60,000 nt of DNA, taken from NCBI RefSeq assembly GCF_008831285.2, contig NC_045138.2:3638143-3698142 (forward strand), in the 5' to 3' direction. Below are positions 27,403 through 39,800 of the stretch, piece by piece (position 1 is the stretch's first letter; every line of letters starts with the position of its first letter). The notes under the pieces are model-generated. The model saw only the letters and a list, made by a program, of their open reading frames with translations. It did no database searches and had not been told where the DNA came from. The position numbers were made by a program, and so were the translations under genes. The stretch comes from Nymphaea colorata (lineage: Eukaryota > Streptophyta > Magnoliopsida > Nymphaeales > Nymphaeaceae).

Positions 27403-30400
27403 GTCAAAAAATTTCAAAATGAATAACATATTCATAAATCATGATCCAAAACGCTTTTAAGATATATTGACATCGCTATAGAGAAGGGATCGCTTTTCGA
27501 AACATTGTATGGAAGATTTTAAATGAAAAGTTGTAAGGAACTATGTACAAGAAAGGTTTAGAGTGAAAAAGGAAACAGGAAAAGAGAGGGGGATTTTTAA
27601 TTTTCAACTCAAAAACTGGACAACTTTGGACTTGATCAACTTTGACCGAGTCTGAAAATGGACAAAAATGATCCCTAGTACGTTGACCGTACCCGATGCT
27701 GCGTTGACCTCACCTTTGCCGCACTCAGGGTCATACCCGTACTCGTACCATGCGGTTACTCCTCCTTAAGAGAAGTACCCATGTGACATAGCACGGTACT
27801 CGGCCTCGGCACTCGAACGGGAACAAACATCTTGCCTTTTACTTCTCCACACCACCAGGTTACCTCCCAAATAGACACAATAATAGTGGTAGACGTCCTC
27901 GTATCAATGTAGCCTGTCCAATCAGCATCAGAATATCCTTCAATGTTAAGTAGATATTGTCTCACATTTAGAAGGCCATTACTAGGATTCTTCTTTAGAT
28001 AGCACAAGATCCTCTCAGCAGCCTTCCAATGAGCATCAGTAGGAGTATGCATGAATTGACTCATCACATTCACGACAAAAGTGATGTCGGGTCTAGTGAG
28101 AGTTAGATAAATCAACCTCCCAACTCACCACTGATATTGCTCTTTAGCTTTACCATCAAGAAACTTCCCATCTTTAATATTGATCTTAGTACTAACATGC
28201 AATAGGAATGGTCGGCAGCCAAGCTTGTCGGTCTCTTTCAACAAGACAAGAGTGTAATTTCTTTGATTTATAACAACGCCAGTGCTTGACCTAGCCATTT
28301 CTATACCAAGGAAGTATCTTAACTTCCCAAGGTCTTTGAGATCAAACTTTGAAGCTAACATCTTTTTCAGCCTTGTAACCTCTTCTTCATCCTCTCTTGT
28401 AACTATCATGTCATACACATAAACTAAGAGAAGAGCAACCTTGTCCTCCCTCTGTTTCACAAAAGGGTGTGGTTTCCATTACCTTGATGGTATCCATACT
28501 TCTTTATCACAAGTCTGAGGCGCTCAAACCATGCTCGAGGAGATTGTTTAAGACCATACAAGGCCTTATTCAGTTTGCAGCAATTTCATGTTCTCTCATA
28601 ACCGAGAGGGCACACTCATATAAACTTTCTCTTCCAGGTCACCGTTCAGGAAGACATTCTTTACATCAAGTTGATACATCTGCCACTCCTTTGAAACTGC
28701 TAAAGCAAGAATCACTCTGACAGTCTTCATCTTTGCAACTGGGGCAAACGTCTCTAGGTAGTCTATGCCATACTTTTGACTAAAAGCTTTTGCGACCAGC
28801 CGAGCCTTTTATCTTTTCACAGATCCATCAAGTTTGTACTTAATTGTATAAATCTACTTTGATCCCACAAGATGAGCATCCTCAAGAATATCCACAACTT
28901 TCCACGTTCTATTTTTGTTAAGGGCTTTCATTTCCTCTTGCATGACAAAACTCATTTCGGATTCACCTGAGCCTCCACAACAGTCCCGAAAATAATAGAA
29001 GTAAAAAGAAAGGATATGAAGCATTTGTAATCTCTACTAAGCTTTGAATAAGACACAAAGTTACCAATAGGGGCATAGTACATGACTTGATCCCTTTTCT
29101 CAGGGCAATACAAAGTTCTTCAATATTTATGTCATTTCTGACCTTTTCATCGTGTTCCTCACACATTGGACTTGGATCATCCAAGGGTATCTCAGAATTG
29201 GGATTGGTGTCTTCATTTTTTTCATTTTCAATAGGGTGCCTCCTGGAGTAAACCTGTCCAAATAAATGATTACGCTGCCCTTCACACTGCCTGGTAGCAC
29301 TTTGTAGCCCAATTTCACTCACATACTGCTTGGTCACATCAGCTTCTCTATATTGTTCACTTTTATAGCCCAAGAAGTCAACAAACTGAATTTCTTGCAA
29401 CTGCGAATATTCTTCCTTATTTCTTCCCAAAATCTCCCTAGAAGAAGATTTTGTTGGAAGCAGAAAATATGCTCGAAAAATGTCACATCCTTGGTCACAT
29501 AACAATGACCTGTGGAAGGATCCAAACACTTATACCCTAAGTCACATGGGTACTTCAGTAAGGTCCACGTACCCGTGTCGCCGTACTCGTACTCAAAATG
29601 GGTACTTTGACACATGGGTACCTATAGATCAAAACTGCTTAATTTTACTTTGATTTAATTTTTTCACCTTACTTTTTATTCTTTTTTTTATGTGAAAATT
29701 CGATTGATATTCATATTTGACTAGGGGGCTGTTTGGTTGTCCATATGTTTAAAGTTTTTCATAGGTTTCTTAAACACACTGCTGCAAGAGCCGTTGATAT
29801 ATATCTTCTATGTTATTTATTTGTTTATGTTGATGTATATTCTTTATTTTGATACATATTTTCTAAGTATTTCTTATTGTTTATATATATATATACAGCC
29901 GTACCCCCGCACCCAAGTTTTTTTAAAATAGTCAGTACTCGTACCCGCACCCGTATCCATACCTATGTGACATAGCTTATACCCTTTCTGTATAGAAGAG
30001 TAACCCAAGAATATACCTTTAAAGGCCTGAGGATCTAATTTCTCGACATGTGGACTGTGATTATGAATGAAACATACACAGCCAAACACATAAGGGGGGA
30101 GAGCAAATGGATCCCGGCCATGCATTAACATAGAATAAGGAGTCTGCTCATTCACAGGACTAGGCATATGGTTGATAAGAAAAGCACAGGTGAGTACATC
30201 ACCCCAATACTTCTTGGGCATGTCGTTGAAACAACAAGACTCGAGTGACATCAAGCAAATGACAGTTCTTTCGCTCAGCAACTCCAATTTGAGGCAGGAT
30301 GTAACAACATGATGTCTCATGGACAATTCCCTTTTCCGAAAGAATGTTTCAACAGAATTAGAGGCATACTCACGAGCATTAACATATCAAAAGGTCTGAA

Positions 30401-33400
30401 CAGAAGCATTATACTATGTTTCTACAAGAGTCATAAAGGTTTCAACGACATTAGCCACTTCACTACGATCTTTCAACAGATAGACAAAAGTGCTACGAGA
30501 ATAATCATCAATAAACATAACGAAATATTGAAAATCATGACCAAAGGAAATGCCCGAAGGGCCACACACATCATAATGAATCAAGGCAAAAGCTTTATGA
30601 GATCGACTTTCAGAAATAGGGTACAAAGCATGAACATGTTTAGCCAATTGGCAGAATTCACATGATACTAAGTCCATGCTAATGTTGAAAAACAAATCAG
30701 GAAACAACCGTCGAAGTAAAACAAAAGGAAGGTGCCTAAGTCTCTCGTGCCATCTCAAAACAAGCTGAATCTGATCATCTTTGTTCTTTTCCTCAATGAT
30801 TATTGTCATAAGAGCACTTGCAACCTTCAATGGCATCTGATACAGTGATACAGCTCATCAGAAGCCAAACTAATCCCAATCTTCCTCCATGTCAACAAGT
30901 TTTTGCAAAACAAATCGATCCACAAAAAATATTAAGTTATAGTTCAACTCTTTGCTGATCTTGCTGATAGACAAAAGATTCAAAGGAAGATGAGGAACGT
31001 GAAGTGCATTATAAACTAGATATTTATTTAATAGCAGCACAAGACTCCCTTTTCCAGCTGTAGATATAAAAGATCCATCCGCTACAGCGACCCTCTCCTT
31101 CACATAAGAGAGGTCGTATTCCTGAAATACCTTGGAATCTCCGGTCATAGGGTGTGTAGCACCACCATCAACAATCCATTCACCAGAATAAATTACCTTT
31201 ATTACCACTCACGGCAAGGACACGATTGACCTTCACATCATCAGAACGCTCATCCTTGTGAACATCAATGCAGCTTAAGTAGGCTTGAAGTTCACGAATC
31301 TGATCAGCAGTAACCGTCCTTTCTTCACCAATGTAATCAACAGCTTCAGGAACAGCAGCCACCTTTTTTTCTCTCAAGTTTTTTGCTGCCACGATTATTC
31401 TTCCTTTTTGGATGGAGATCCCAACAAAAATCAACAGTATGACCATTCTTTTTGCAATGTGAGCATTTCCGAATGCCTTTCTGGCTGGATCCCGGACCAT
31501 GGCTAACCAAGGCAGATAGTATACCAGGCATAACGTCAGTGGAACCCAGGCCTACCATCACAAGTCGCCTTTGTTCATCAGCCTCAACTCTGAAATAGAC
31601 TTCCACAATGTTAGAAACTTCCCCAAAGTTAAGAATTTGACTTTGAATGCCTTCAAATTCATCCTTCAAGCCTCCAAGGAACACAAAAATGCAACTTTTC
31701 CATTCTTTCCCAAAACAGTTTCTGGTCATATGCACACTCCCACTTATTTTGGAAGTAATAATCCAATTCTTTCAGGGAAGCATAAAATTCAGCTACAGTG
31801 CTATCAACCTACTGAAGAGAATATATATCCTTCATCAATTGGTAGACACTAGACACAGACATCTTTCTTTTTTTGTGCATACATCTGTTCAAAGACAATC
31901 CACATATTGTAGGCAGTCCTTTTCCGAAGAATCAATGACTGAAGTTCAGTGAACAAAGTTAACAAGCCAGGTTTTGACCTAATTAACTTCAAGATACCAC
32001 ATTTCCCAGTAAGGATCAGTTTCAACAAGCCGTTTCTTTCTTCCATTTATGTAGGAAATCCAGCCATGACCAACAATTCCCATTGTAATGATGGCATACC
32101 AGCGAAGGTAAATGTCCTTGGTCAAGCGAATCATTGTGACTTGGACATGAAGATGATCCGGTTTCTACGATACAACCCATCCTTTTAGTTGAGCTACCCT
32201 CTTTCTGCTTAGTAGCCATCATGCGTAATGGGAATCACAATGCACAGAAATCAAGCAACGCAAGAGGACCTGCTCCAGTCTGTGGCACCAGGTCTGCACA
32301 CAAAAGGTGACACCACTTCCGCCAAAGAGGACCTGCGCCAATCTGCAACACAAAGCTGCACACAGAAGACCTGCTCCAAATACGACATGGAGCTGCACAC
32401 AATCAAAGCCCTCACTGCTGCTACCGCCCGTGCGGTGCAGCGACCAATCCTCACTTTTCTTCCGGCAATGTTCAGGGTTTTCCTGCGACCAGTAGGCTAT
32501 CTCCCACCAGAGGCAGCAGTCCTCAACCTTTTCCAGCGACAAGAGCCGTTCATTCAGGCGACGGCTCCAGCGATAGCATACTCAGGCAATGACGCACTCA
32601 GGCGATGGCTCCAGAGAAGGGGCACTTAGACGACGGCTCTAGCAGCAGCCCACTCAGGCGACGGATCCAGCGATAGCATACTCAAGCAATGGTGCACTCA
32701 AACGATGGCTCGAGCTACGGCTCCAAAAAAAAGGCTCTAGCGACGTCTCACTAGGAAAAAGTCTTCTTTGATAATAATAATAATTAAGAAAAAAAAAACT
32801 GCTCTGATACCATGTAGAAATATGGATATGGAAGAAGAGAAGAGAAACACGGATTTAACGTGGAAAATCCCTCAAAAACTAAGGAAAAAAAACACAGTAG
32901 AGATGGAAGAAGCGCACTCACTAGCTGTGATTTTCTCTCTCTCTTAATTTCATTAACAAAAACAAATTAGGGTTAAAACACCCTTCCGACAATCACCACA
33001 CTTAAGAGATGGATGGGTCAGGTCCGAACCTGCAACCCGTCTAGATACAAACTCGTTAACATGGGGAAAACATAGTTACATGAAGCTATTTTCAACAAGT
33101 AAATTGAAAGCAGGAAACTCAGAGACTTCATGAATGCATCTTTGCAAGCCATCAAGAGCTCAAAAAATAGTTCACTGAGATGCTAACTCCTTAAGAAACT
33201 ACACCCAAATTAATTTTGCATGACAATTGACAATAAGTTGACTAAGATGAAATTATGAACACCAAAGCAGCCCGGCTGCCTTAAACCATGCATTTTACTG
33301 TGATGGAGAAGCAACACTTAATAAAGTTGATCCCATAGCAAATTCTGCTCTCACTAGCTGGACCAAAGTAATGAAGATAGTCTACGCTAAAAACATATCA

Positions 33401-34010
33401 TAGATAATGAAAACTCTTCTATTGCCATCTGAAAAAGTCAAAAAACAAATCAGGAGCCTACACTATCCATTGTCAAGCTAGTCACTGGCTTTGTTCATAG
33501 CATAATCCACTAATAAAAGCATGAAAGAAATACTCAAATGCCTTTACAGCATGAGTGACTAGCAGAAATATGCATTAAATACCTTCTTCATGGCATGGTC
33601 GAAATCTTCTAGAGTTCCATATTCTCTTTCAAATCGCAACCATGAAGTACATATATCCTGAACAATTTAATGTGTCAAAAGAAAAGTATCATCTGATTGA
33701 TGGAAAAAAAATTTACTTCAAATACATTACATAACAGTAAAAAAACATAAATTGTCATCTGATTCATGGGGTCCTATGGTTGATGGGATGGCACTATTTT
33801 CTTTGTGAAACTATGTGCTTGTTACACAATTGTTGCAGTGGTTATCATGCATGTATGCCACAATGCATGTTCACCTCAACAAGAACTCAAGGGACAGCTC
33901 AAGGGAATGCTTACAAACAAGAATACTTTAATAAGCCGTCACATGAGTGCATGCTGTGGGTGCGAGTAGGGGTGTGCCAATTTTTCGAAAAAAAAATAGA
34001 TGAGGGTACG

Positions 34011-34054
<44 letters not shown>

Positions 34055-35356
34055 TTTAGTAGCCTTATTTATACTTACACATAAAACTTTTTATATTAGA
34101 GGTCTTTTAGTTAGGTCCACATTTAAAATAATCAGTTTTAGCCCAATTCAGCTGACCACACAAAACGTGCTGTGTTAGAAAAGCAGCAGCAGCAGCATCA
34201 ACACGGCTGCAGCAACCGTTGAGGAGCAACCATGTGACATAGTTAACAAGGGACATAACCTCTCTCTCTCTCTCTCTCTCTTTATACACACAACACACAC
34301 ACACACATATATATATATAAAATTGTGACAAATTCTGTTGTCAAGTTCTTATGGGCAAGGTTTTTCAAGTGTGGGATTTTTTTTCCTCAGGAAAATCTCA
34401 ATGAACTAAAAAAATATCAAAATTTGAGTTTTCTAGCACTAAACTGACAAAAATTCAACTTAGTCATTAAATTTGTTTAAAAAATTTAAAAAAAAAAACA
34501 TTTTTTCCTGGAATTCATTTTGAGTATTCTTTCAAAACATTGTATTTTTTATTTTCCTTCATTTTCTGTTCTCTTTTTTTTTTTTTCAAAAAAGCAGACA
34601 CAAGCACGCACACTCTTCCATGTGCTAGAATTCTAGCTGTTGGAAGCAGCCCATAATGATAGTCACTTCATAGTGTATATCCAGAACTTCTTGGAAAAAA
34701 AATGATAATAAGAAATATATGAATCTATACTATATATAATATTAATAATTATATAGAATAGGCATCTGGTACCAAACTGTTGTCATGATCTTTTTTTTTT
34801 TTGGAAATATGAATTCATAGTATTAGTACCTATACGTGCATCTGGTAAGAACTTGAATTGTGCCTTATTACTTTTTTTACGTGCAATTAAGATTTGACTC
34901 TTCTAAGCACCAACCAGTGCTTTATGTGATTGACAAATTTTATGTTTATAACTGAAGAGAAATTGAGAAAAGAAACAGTCTTAATAAAACAAATTTTATT
35001 AATCGCAACACAATTTTTAGCAGTTGTTAGTTACAATCTTGGCTTTGGGACTTTGAGGATACCTAAGGAGATATCATGCATTTACCCTTGCAAAGCCTGA
35101 GGCAGCAGTACTGAACATGTCTAGACACTAAAACCCAAACCAATACACTTGACATGCCTGGGATATGAAACATCCAAAAAATCTTGTGTGCATATCTCAG
35201 GTAAGATATGTCTTCAAAAGGATGTGGACTCATAACAAGCTGGATCTCCATCAAAATACAGAATAGTTATCCTTTTTCTCCAAAACTGACTGTGCTCCTT
35301 TTCTACTTTTCCTTCTTTTCTTTCTCTGGTTTCATGTCAGCTGGTTGCTATGGCCT

Positions 35357-35421
<65 letters not shown>

Positions 35422-36859
35422 CTCCAGTAGTGCTTATTTATTTTTCTCAAGGCTACAATTGTTTCCTTTTTCACGTGTTTCATAATTAAAGTGGACCTAG
35501 ACTCTACAAACTGGTAATGGCTATAATGGCCACTTCAGTAGACTCAAGACTCCCTCTTTTTTCAATGTTACCCATTAATAAGTTAGAAAAGGTGTTACTT
35601 ACAGAATTTTCCTTCTCATATGTGTGTTGTTTGACACTTTATACCCATGTTTGACAGAAGGCAGACGCCAGCTTAGTGCCCATTTATGAACTATAAAATT
35701 TTTGCTTGAACTTCATATTATGAACTTGTTCAAATTAAATTGGCTTCATATGCTAGGGCCTTTGCAAAGAGTGTAACAGTTCATTCTTCTCTTGGTTTTG
35801 TCTGTTTTATGGTGTACTTTGTCCTAATTAATAATTGCATAAAAACTAAAAAGCAGTTACGTAACATTTAGAGGTATTACAATTTGTTCCTACATCTCTT
35901 TTAAGTTTCAAGAGCATATCAAATCCAATGACAATTACTTCTGACGGACGGAGCCCTCTTTCAGTAATCAGCTTAGCCAAAATCCTGCCTACTACGACTG
36001 CCATTAAATAAGTGAAGAACAATGGAGTAGGGAAGTTCACATGGCTCACACTCATAATATGACAGAGACGATCATGCAACTTAAAAGGTCTAGTTCACAG
36101 ACCAGAACAACACTTTTCTAGGACATCTTTGCTCAGGTATATCTACCCTTCCCTGAATAACTATATGAGTGTCATCACTAATAAAACCCATCAGAAGCAA
36201 ACACTTGTTAAGGCCCAAAAAGATGGGAAATACGTCTCAGATTATCCAAGTTGTCCCCACTTACGTTTTCAAACAATCAATTATGAATTTATGACAGTGC
36301 ATCCAATTAAAGAAAGACAGGTTGATGGATGATGGATGCAGAGTTGTCCTTTAAGCTCAGGATGAGATTAGAAACCCTATCTTTTTAAATTTAGCATAAT
36401 TGACCAATTAGATAGAAATAAAAAATAATTTACCTAGCCTAAAATGTGCAGGATGTGAATGACAATATTTTCATGCACAGAAACAGCCAAAAATATATCA
36501 CTATTTGCCTATTTGCTTTAAAATCATTTTCAGAAAACTGATGGTGCAACTAAGTCACACAAGTACCGGTATGGGTATCGTGATGCGGGTACTGGCAGAG
36601 AGAGAGAGAGAGAGTATATTATAATATATATATAAGAAAAACTTATGCTTGGTATTCTGTTTAAGAAATTTGCAACATTGTCGCACCAGTTTGCAAGTTT
36701 CGCATATTATTTAAATTGTTTCCATAATAAGAGTAAATTTTCATGGACTTAAGGAGAAATTTAAAAATGTTAAAAAGAAAGAAACAGGCACATGCTGCAG
36801 CCCCCCCACTCCCTCTCTCTCTTCATCACTGATGGGAAAGCAGCAGAGCAGGAAACAAG

Positions 36860-36893
<34 letters not shown>

Positions 36894-39800
36894 AAGAGGG
36901 GGGAAATAACAAACTCTAACTTAAAAAACAGAAAAAATTGAAACAAAAAGTGCATACTTTGCCACTGCCAGCTGCCGCTGTTCATGGCTGGGTGTTACCA
37001 GCTGGCGAGTGCCACTGCTGGCCATCATAAACTCTGGTAGACAATATTTGTGCAAAGGGAAGGTGAGAAGTCAACAGGAGGTAGACATCAAGGAGACTTT
37101 GTTATTTTCTTAAATCATATGTTTTGGGTCTTTCCAATGCCGAACTGTCCAACTGGTGTTGCCATAACCGCTTCCCTGTGTTGGCATATCAACACAGGTA
37201 CATGGGCTGTTTAGCCAGATCCCTGTCTCCAAGCAATAGTTGCATTGTGGAAGTTGGAATACTACTGACACGAATCCTGAAAGTTGCTTTTTTTTTTTTT
37301 TCAAATGACAAGTTAGTGGGATTCATGCCAGCAATACATGTCTATTCTTGTGACCAACCCATATATATGTATACACACACACACATGTACATAACCACTG
37401 GCATACGATCAAGATATTTCTCCTAAAATGGTGTTAATGATCTCCTAATTTTTTGTTATGTTTGAAAAATAAACAGTTCAATCGAGAAACAAAGTAAGTT
37501 GACTTGAAATCTGACAAATGGCATGCTTTTCACAAAGATAAGAGAAGAAACCTATCAAAGAAAATTGATCTGCAATCTGCAACAATGTTCATATTAACAA
37601 ACACACACACAGAGTTACCTTTGACCCACTTCCTGAAAATCTTTTACTGTAACACCTCTTATAGATAGACCTTGCCTCATGAATGTTTTTCAATCCAATT
37701 TCCATTGCTATATATCCTTGCCAGACTTCCAACAAAGAGCCACTTCAAACAGTGAAAAAACATATTTTAATGAAAATGAGATTAGATAAGAAGGAAATAA
37801 GCAACCATCTTATCACTTAGAAGTGAAAGACCACATCTATCCAGACCTCAACTTTATTAAGCTCTCCCATACTCCTCGAGCAGCAACTGGATCTTTTGCA
37901 AGCTCAACTTCTAGGCGAGCCCAATATGCATGCAAATGCAGGAATTCATCTGTGCCCTTTAAATGTGGTGAAAAGTATTCCGAAGCACGCTGTAATACAA
38001 ACAAACTTATCAGAAATTAACAGATATTTTAAGGGGAAAATTTTGAACTTTAAAGATATCTAGAAAGCTACAACAAGAACAAAATAGTTAAGCTCTGTAA
38101 CTTTTCTTTGATGGGTTTCCAACTAAAATGATGCAGTAAAATGCAAGAACCATTATTTCTTATGTAGTAACCAGAATTTTTTGTGTTCTATACTTCTATT
38201 TTCTGTTTGACATTTCTTAACCTTCAGTACATCCTTCAAGTAACAGTAGTACATAATATTTTTTCATACAGCTGTTTCTGTCACAGGCTGACTCCGTCAG
38301 TCCGTGCGGCACGGCAAGAACCTAATTGCTGTCAGCCTTCAAACCACCGCAAGGGGCGGAAAGAGCGTTTTGGAAAACAAAGTGCATAAAAGATATGCTA
38401 TTATGGATTAATGGAACAATCTTTCAGTTGTGCCTTAAATACATGAAAAATGTTTCCTATGCTTTAGTTCAAAACCTCCATGTGAACATTTTTCCTCAAA
38501 AACCAGTAAGAAGTATGTTCTGTGTTTTTTTCCCTGCATTGGAAGCAAAATGGATGCTAGGCACTACAGCCAAAAATGCCCCCCCTTACCATCTGTTTTT
38601 TGCTGGTCCATTTTAATGAAACAGCACATAACAAGAAATGAGAATGTGACAATAATTCAAAACTTATTATCTTTAAGATTCATTGTGTTAGCCCCCGACT
38701 CTTAACAGTCTTATAGTAATAGCATAAGATACAGGAACAAGTGTGGGTCGGGTCTTAGGAGCAGGTGACCCATTTACTCCCTCTTATAAAAGGGGACTAA
38801 CATTGTATTAGGACGTCATGAAATTAACGAAATGGACCCTCTCTCGTGCTGAGAGAATTTTTGGCCCTAATTTAGAGGTAAATTAGGTTAGGTGTGTTGT
38901 GTGTGATTTTCTTTATCACAATTAGCTGGCGGCCAACATCTGGCATCGAAGCCAGATGACCACCAAAAGAAGCGTTGGCCGCAGTGGAAGCTCTGCGCGA
39001 GCAAGCATAGGCAGATCGTCAAACGATCGCTGGGAGATTCGAAGGAGTTGAAAAGAGTAGCGGAGAACTGGGACAACGACTTAGCGACATCGAGAGGGAG
39101 ATGCAATCGAGACAACAGGAAATGATTACGCCTAGCGGGAAGTTATTAACAGGACGGCCGACGAGACTGGAGGATCACGTGGTGGACAACCAGAATCTTC
39201 CACACCTCATCACGCACCACCGGAAACAGGTACGCAACCTCTCAATGATGCGTTTGTAGGGTCGCCGACGGGCCAGGGAGAGACGATGGGATATATGAAG
39301 GTTCCTAGGATGGAATTTCCCAAATTTAATGGAGAGGATCCTATCAGTTGGGTTTTTAGAATAGAACAGTATTTCGATTGCCAAAAAAAAATTGCGCCAA
39401 ACCAATGGGTCTCACATGCTGCTTTTCACTTGGAAGGACAAGTAATATGTTGGTACAAATGGATCATCACGCAGCAACGGAAGCCGCCATGGAGGGTTTT
39501 CATGGAGGCGCTCAAGGTAAGATTTAGACCCTCAACTTACTTAGACTATAACATTGAATTGTCTAAGATAAAACAGAAAGGGAAGGTGGTGGAACATCAA
39601 GCAGAATTTGAGGAGGTAAGCAATATAGTGAGTGGGTAGCCTGTCGAGGCCTTGATTGGCACCTTCATCGGCAGATTGAAGGAGGAGTATCGCATTGAGG
39701 TGCAAGCGGCCAAACCCCAAAGCCTCTTAGAAGCCTTCGAGCTGGCAAGAATTGCAGAAGAAAAATCGAACAGACTCCGCAAAGGTTGGAAGGAGAGTAG

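Larger units (their letters stand above)
21099..27791. mobile_element. TIR element family 1, copy a (about 600 bp, split by Copia E2)
   Basis: Inverted ends CTATGTCACATAGGTA (21099) and TACCCATGTGACATAG (27791) lie inside the E1 RNase H region, flanked by 8-bp repeats CATGGTAC (21091-21098) and CACGGTAC (27792-27799; one mismatch). Subterminal GGTACGGGTAC-type repeats occur on both sides, with a central TA-rich tract into which E2 inserted. The left end matches the reversed right end of copy c over about 110 bp. Confidence 0.85.
20513..33061 (-). mobile_element. Ty1/Copia LTR retrotransposon E1 (old, minus strand, with nested insertions)
   Basis: Two related LTRs (20513-20774 and 32813-33061) begin TG and end CA in element orientation and are flanked by the 5-bp duplication TGGGG (20508-20512, 33062-33066). 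A Met-tRNA PBS abuts the 5' LTR. The internal region encodes Copia gag, protease, integrase, RT and RNase H pieces on minus, with many stops and frameshifts. It was entered by TIR elements at 29537-29975 and at 21099-27791, the latter carrying Copia E2. The LTRs differ at many positions by eye, so this is the older element of this intron. It lies in sense orientation within SART3. Confidence 0.92.
33658..37618 (-). other. SART3 4.0-kb intron
   Basis: GT-AG intron between the exons encoding [10 protein letters not shown] and [10 protein letters not shown]. It contains TIR copies d and e and several CT/TA microsatellites, but no recognisable gene. An open minus frame at 35846-36079 matches nothing I know. 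Confidence 0.65.

Noticed and set aside
27160-27460. Open frames made of YIYIYI repeats
   Set aside because: Translation of a TA microsatellite, not a protein.
37122-37210. Possible right end of TIR copy e
   Set aside because: No GTGACATAG-type terminus or repeat of TGGTGCAA was found there.
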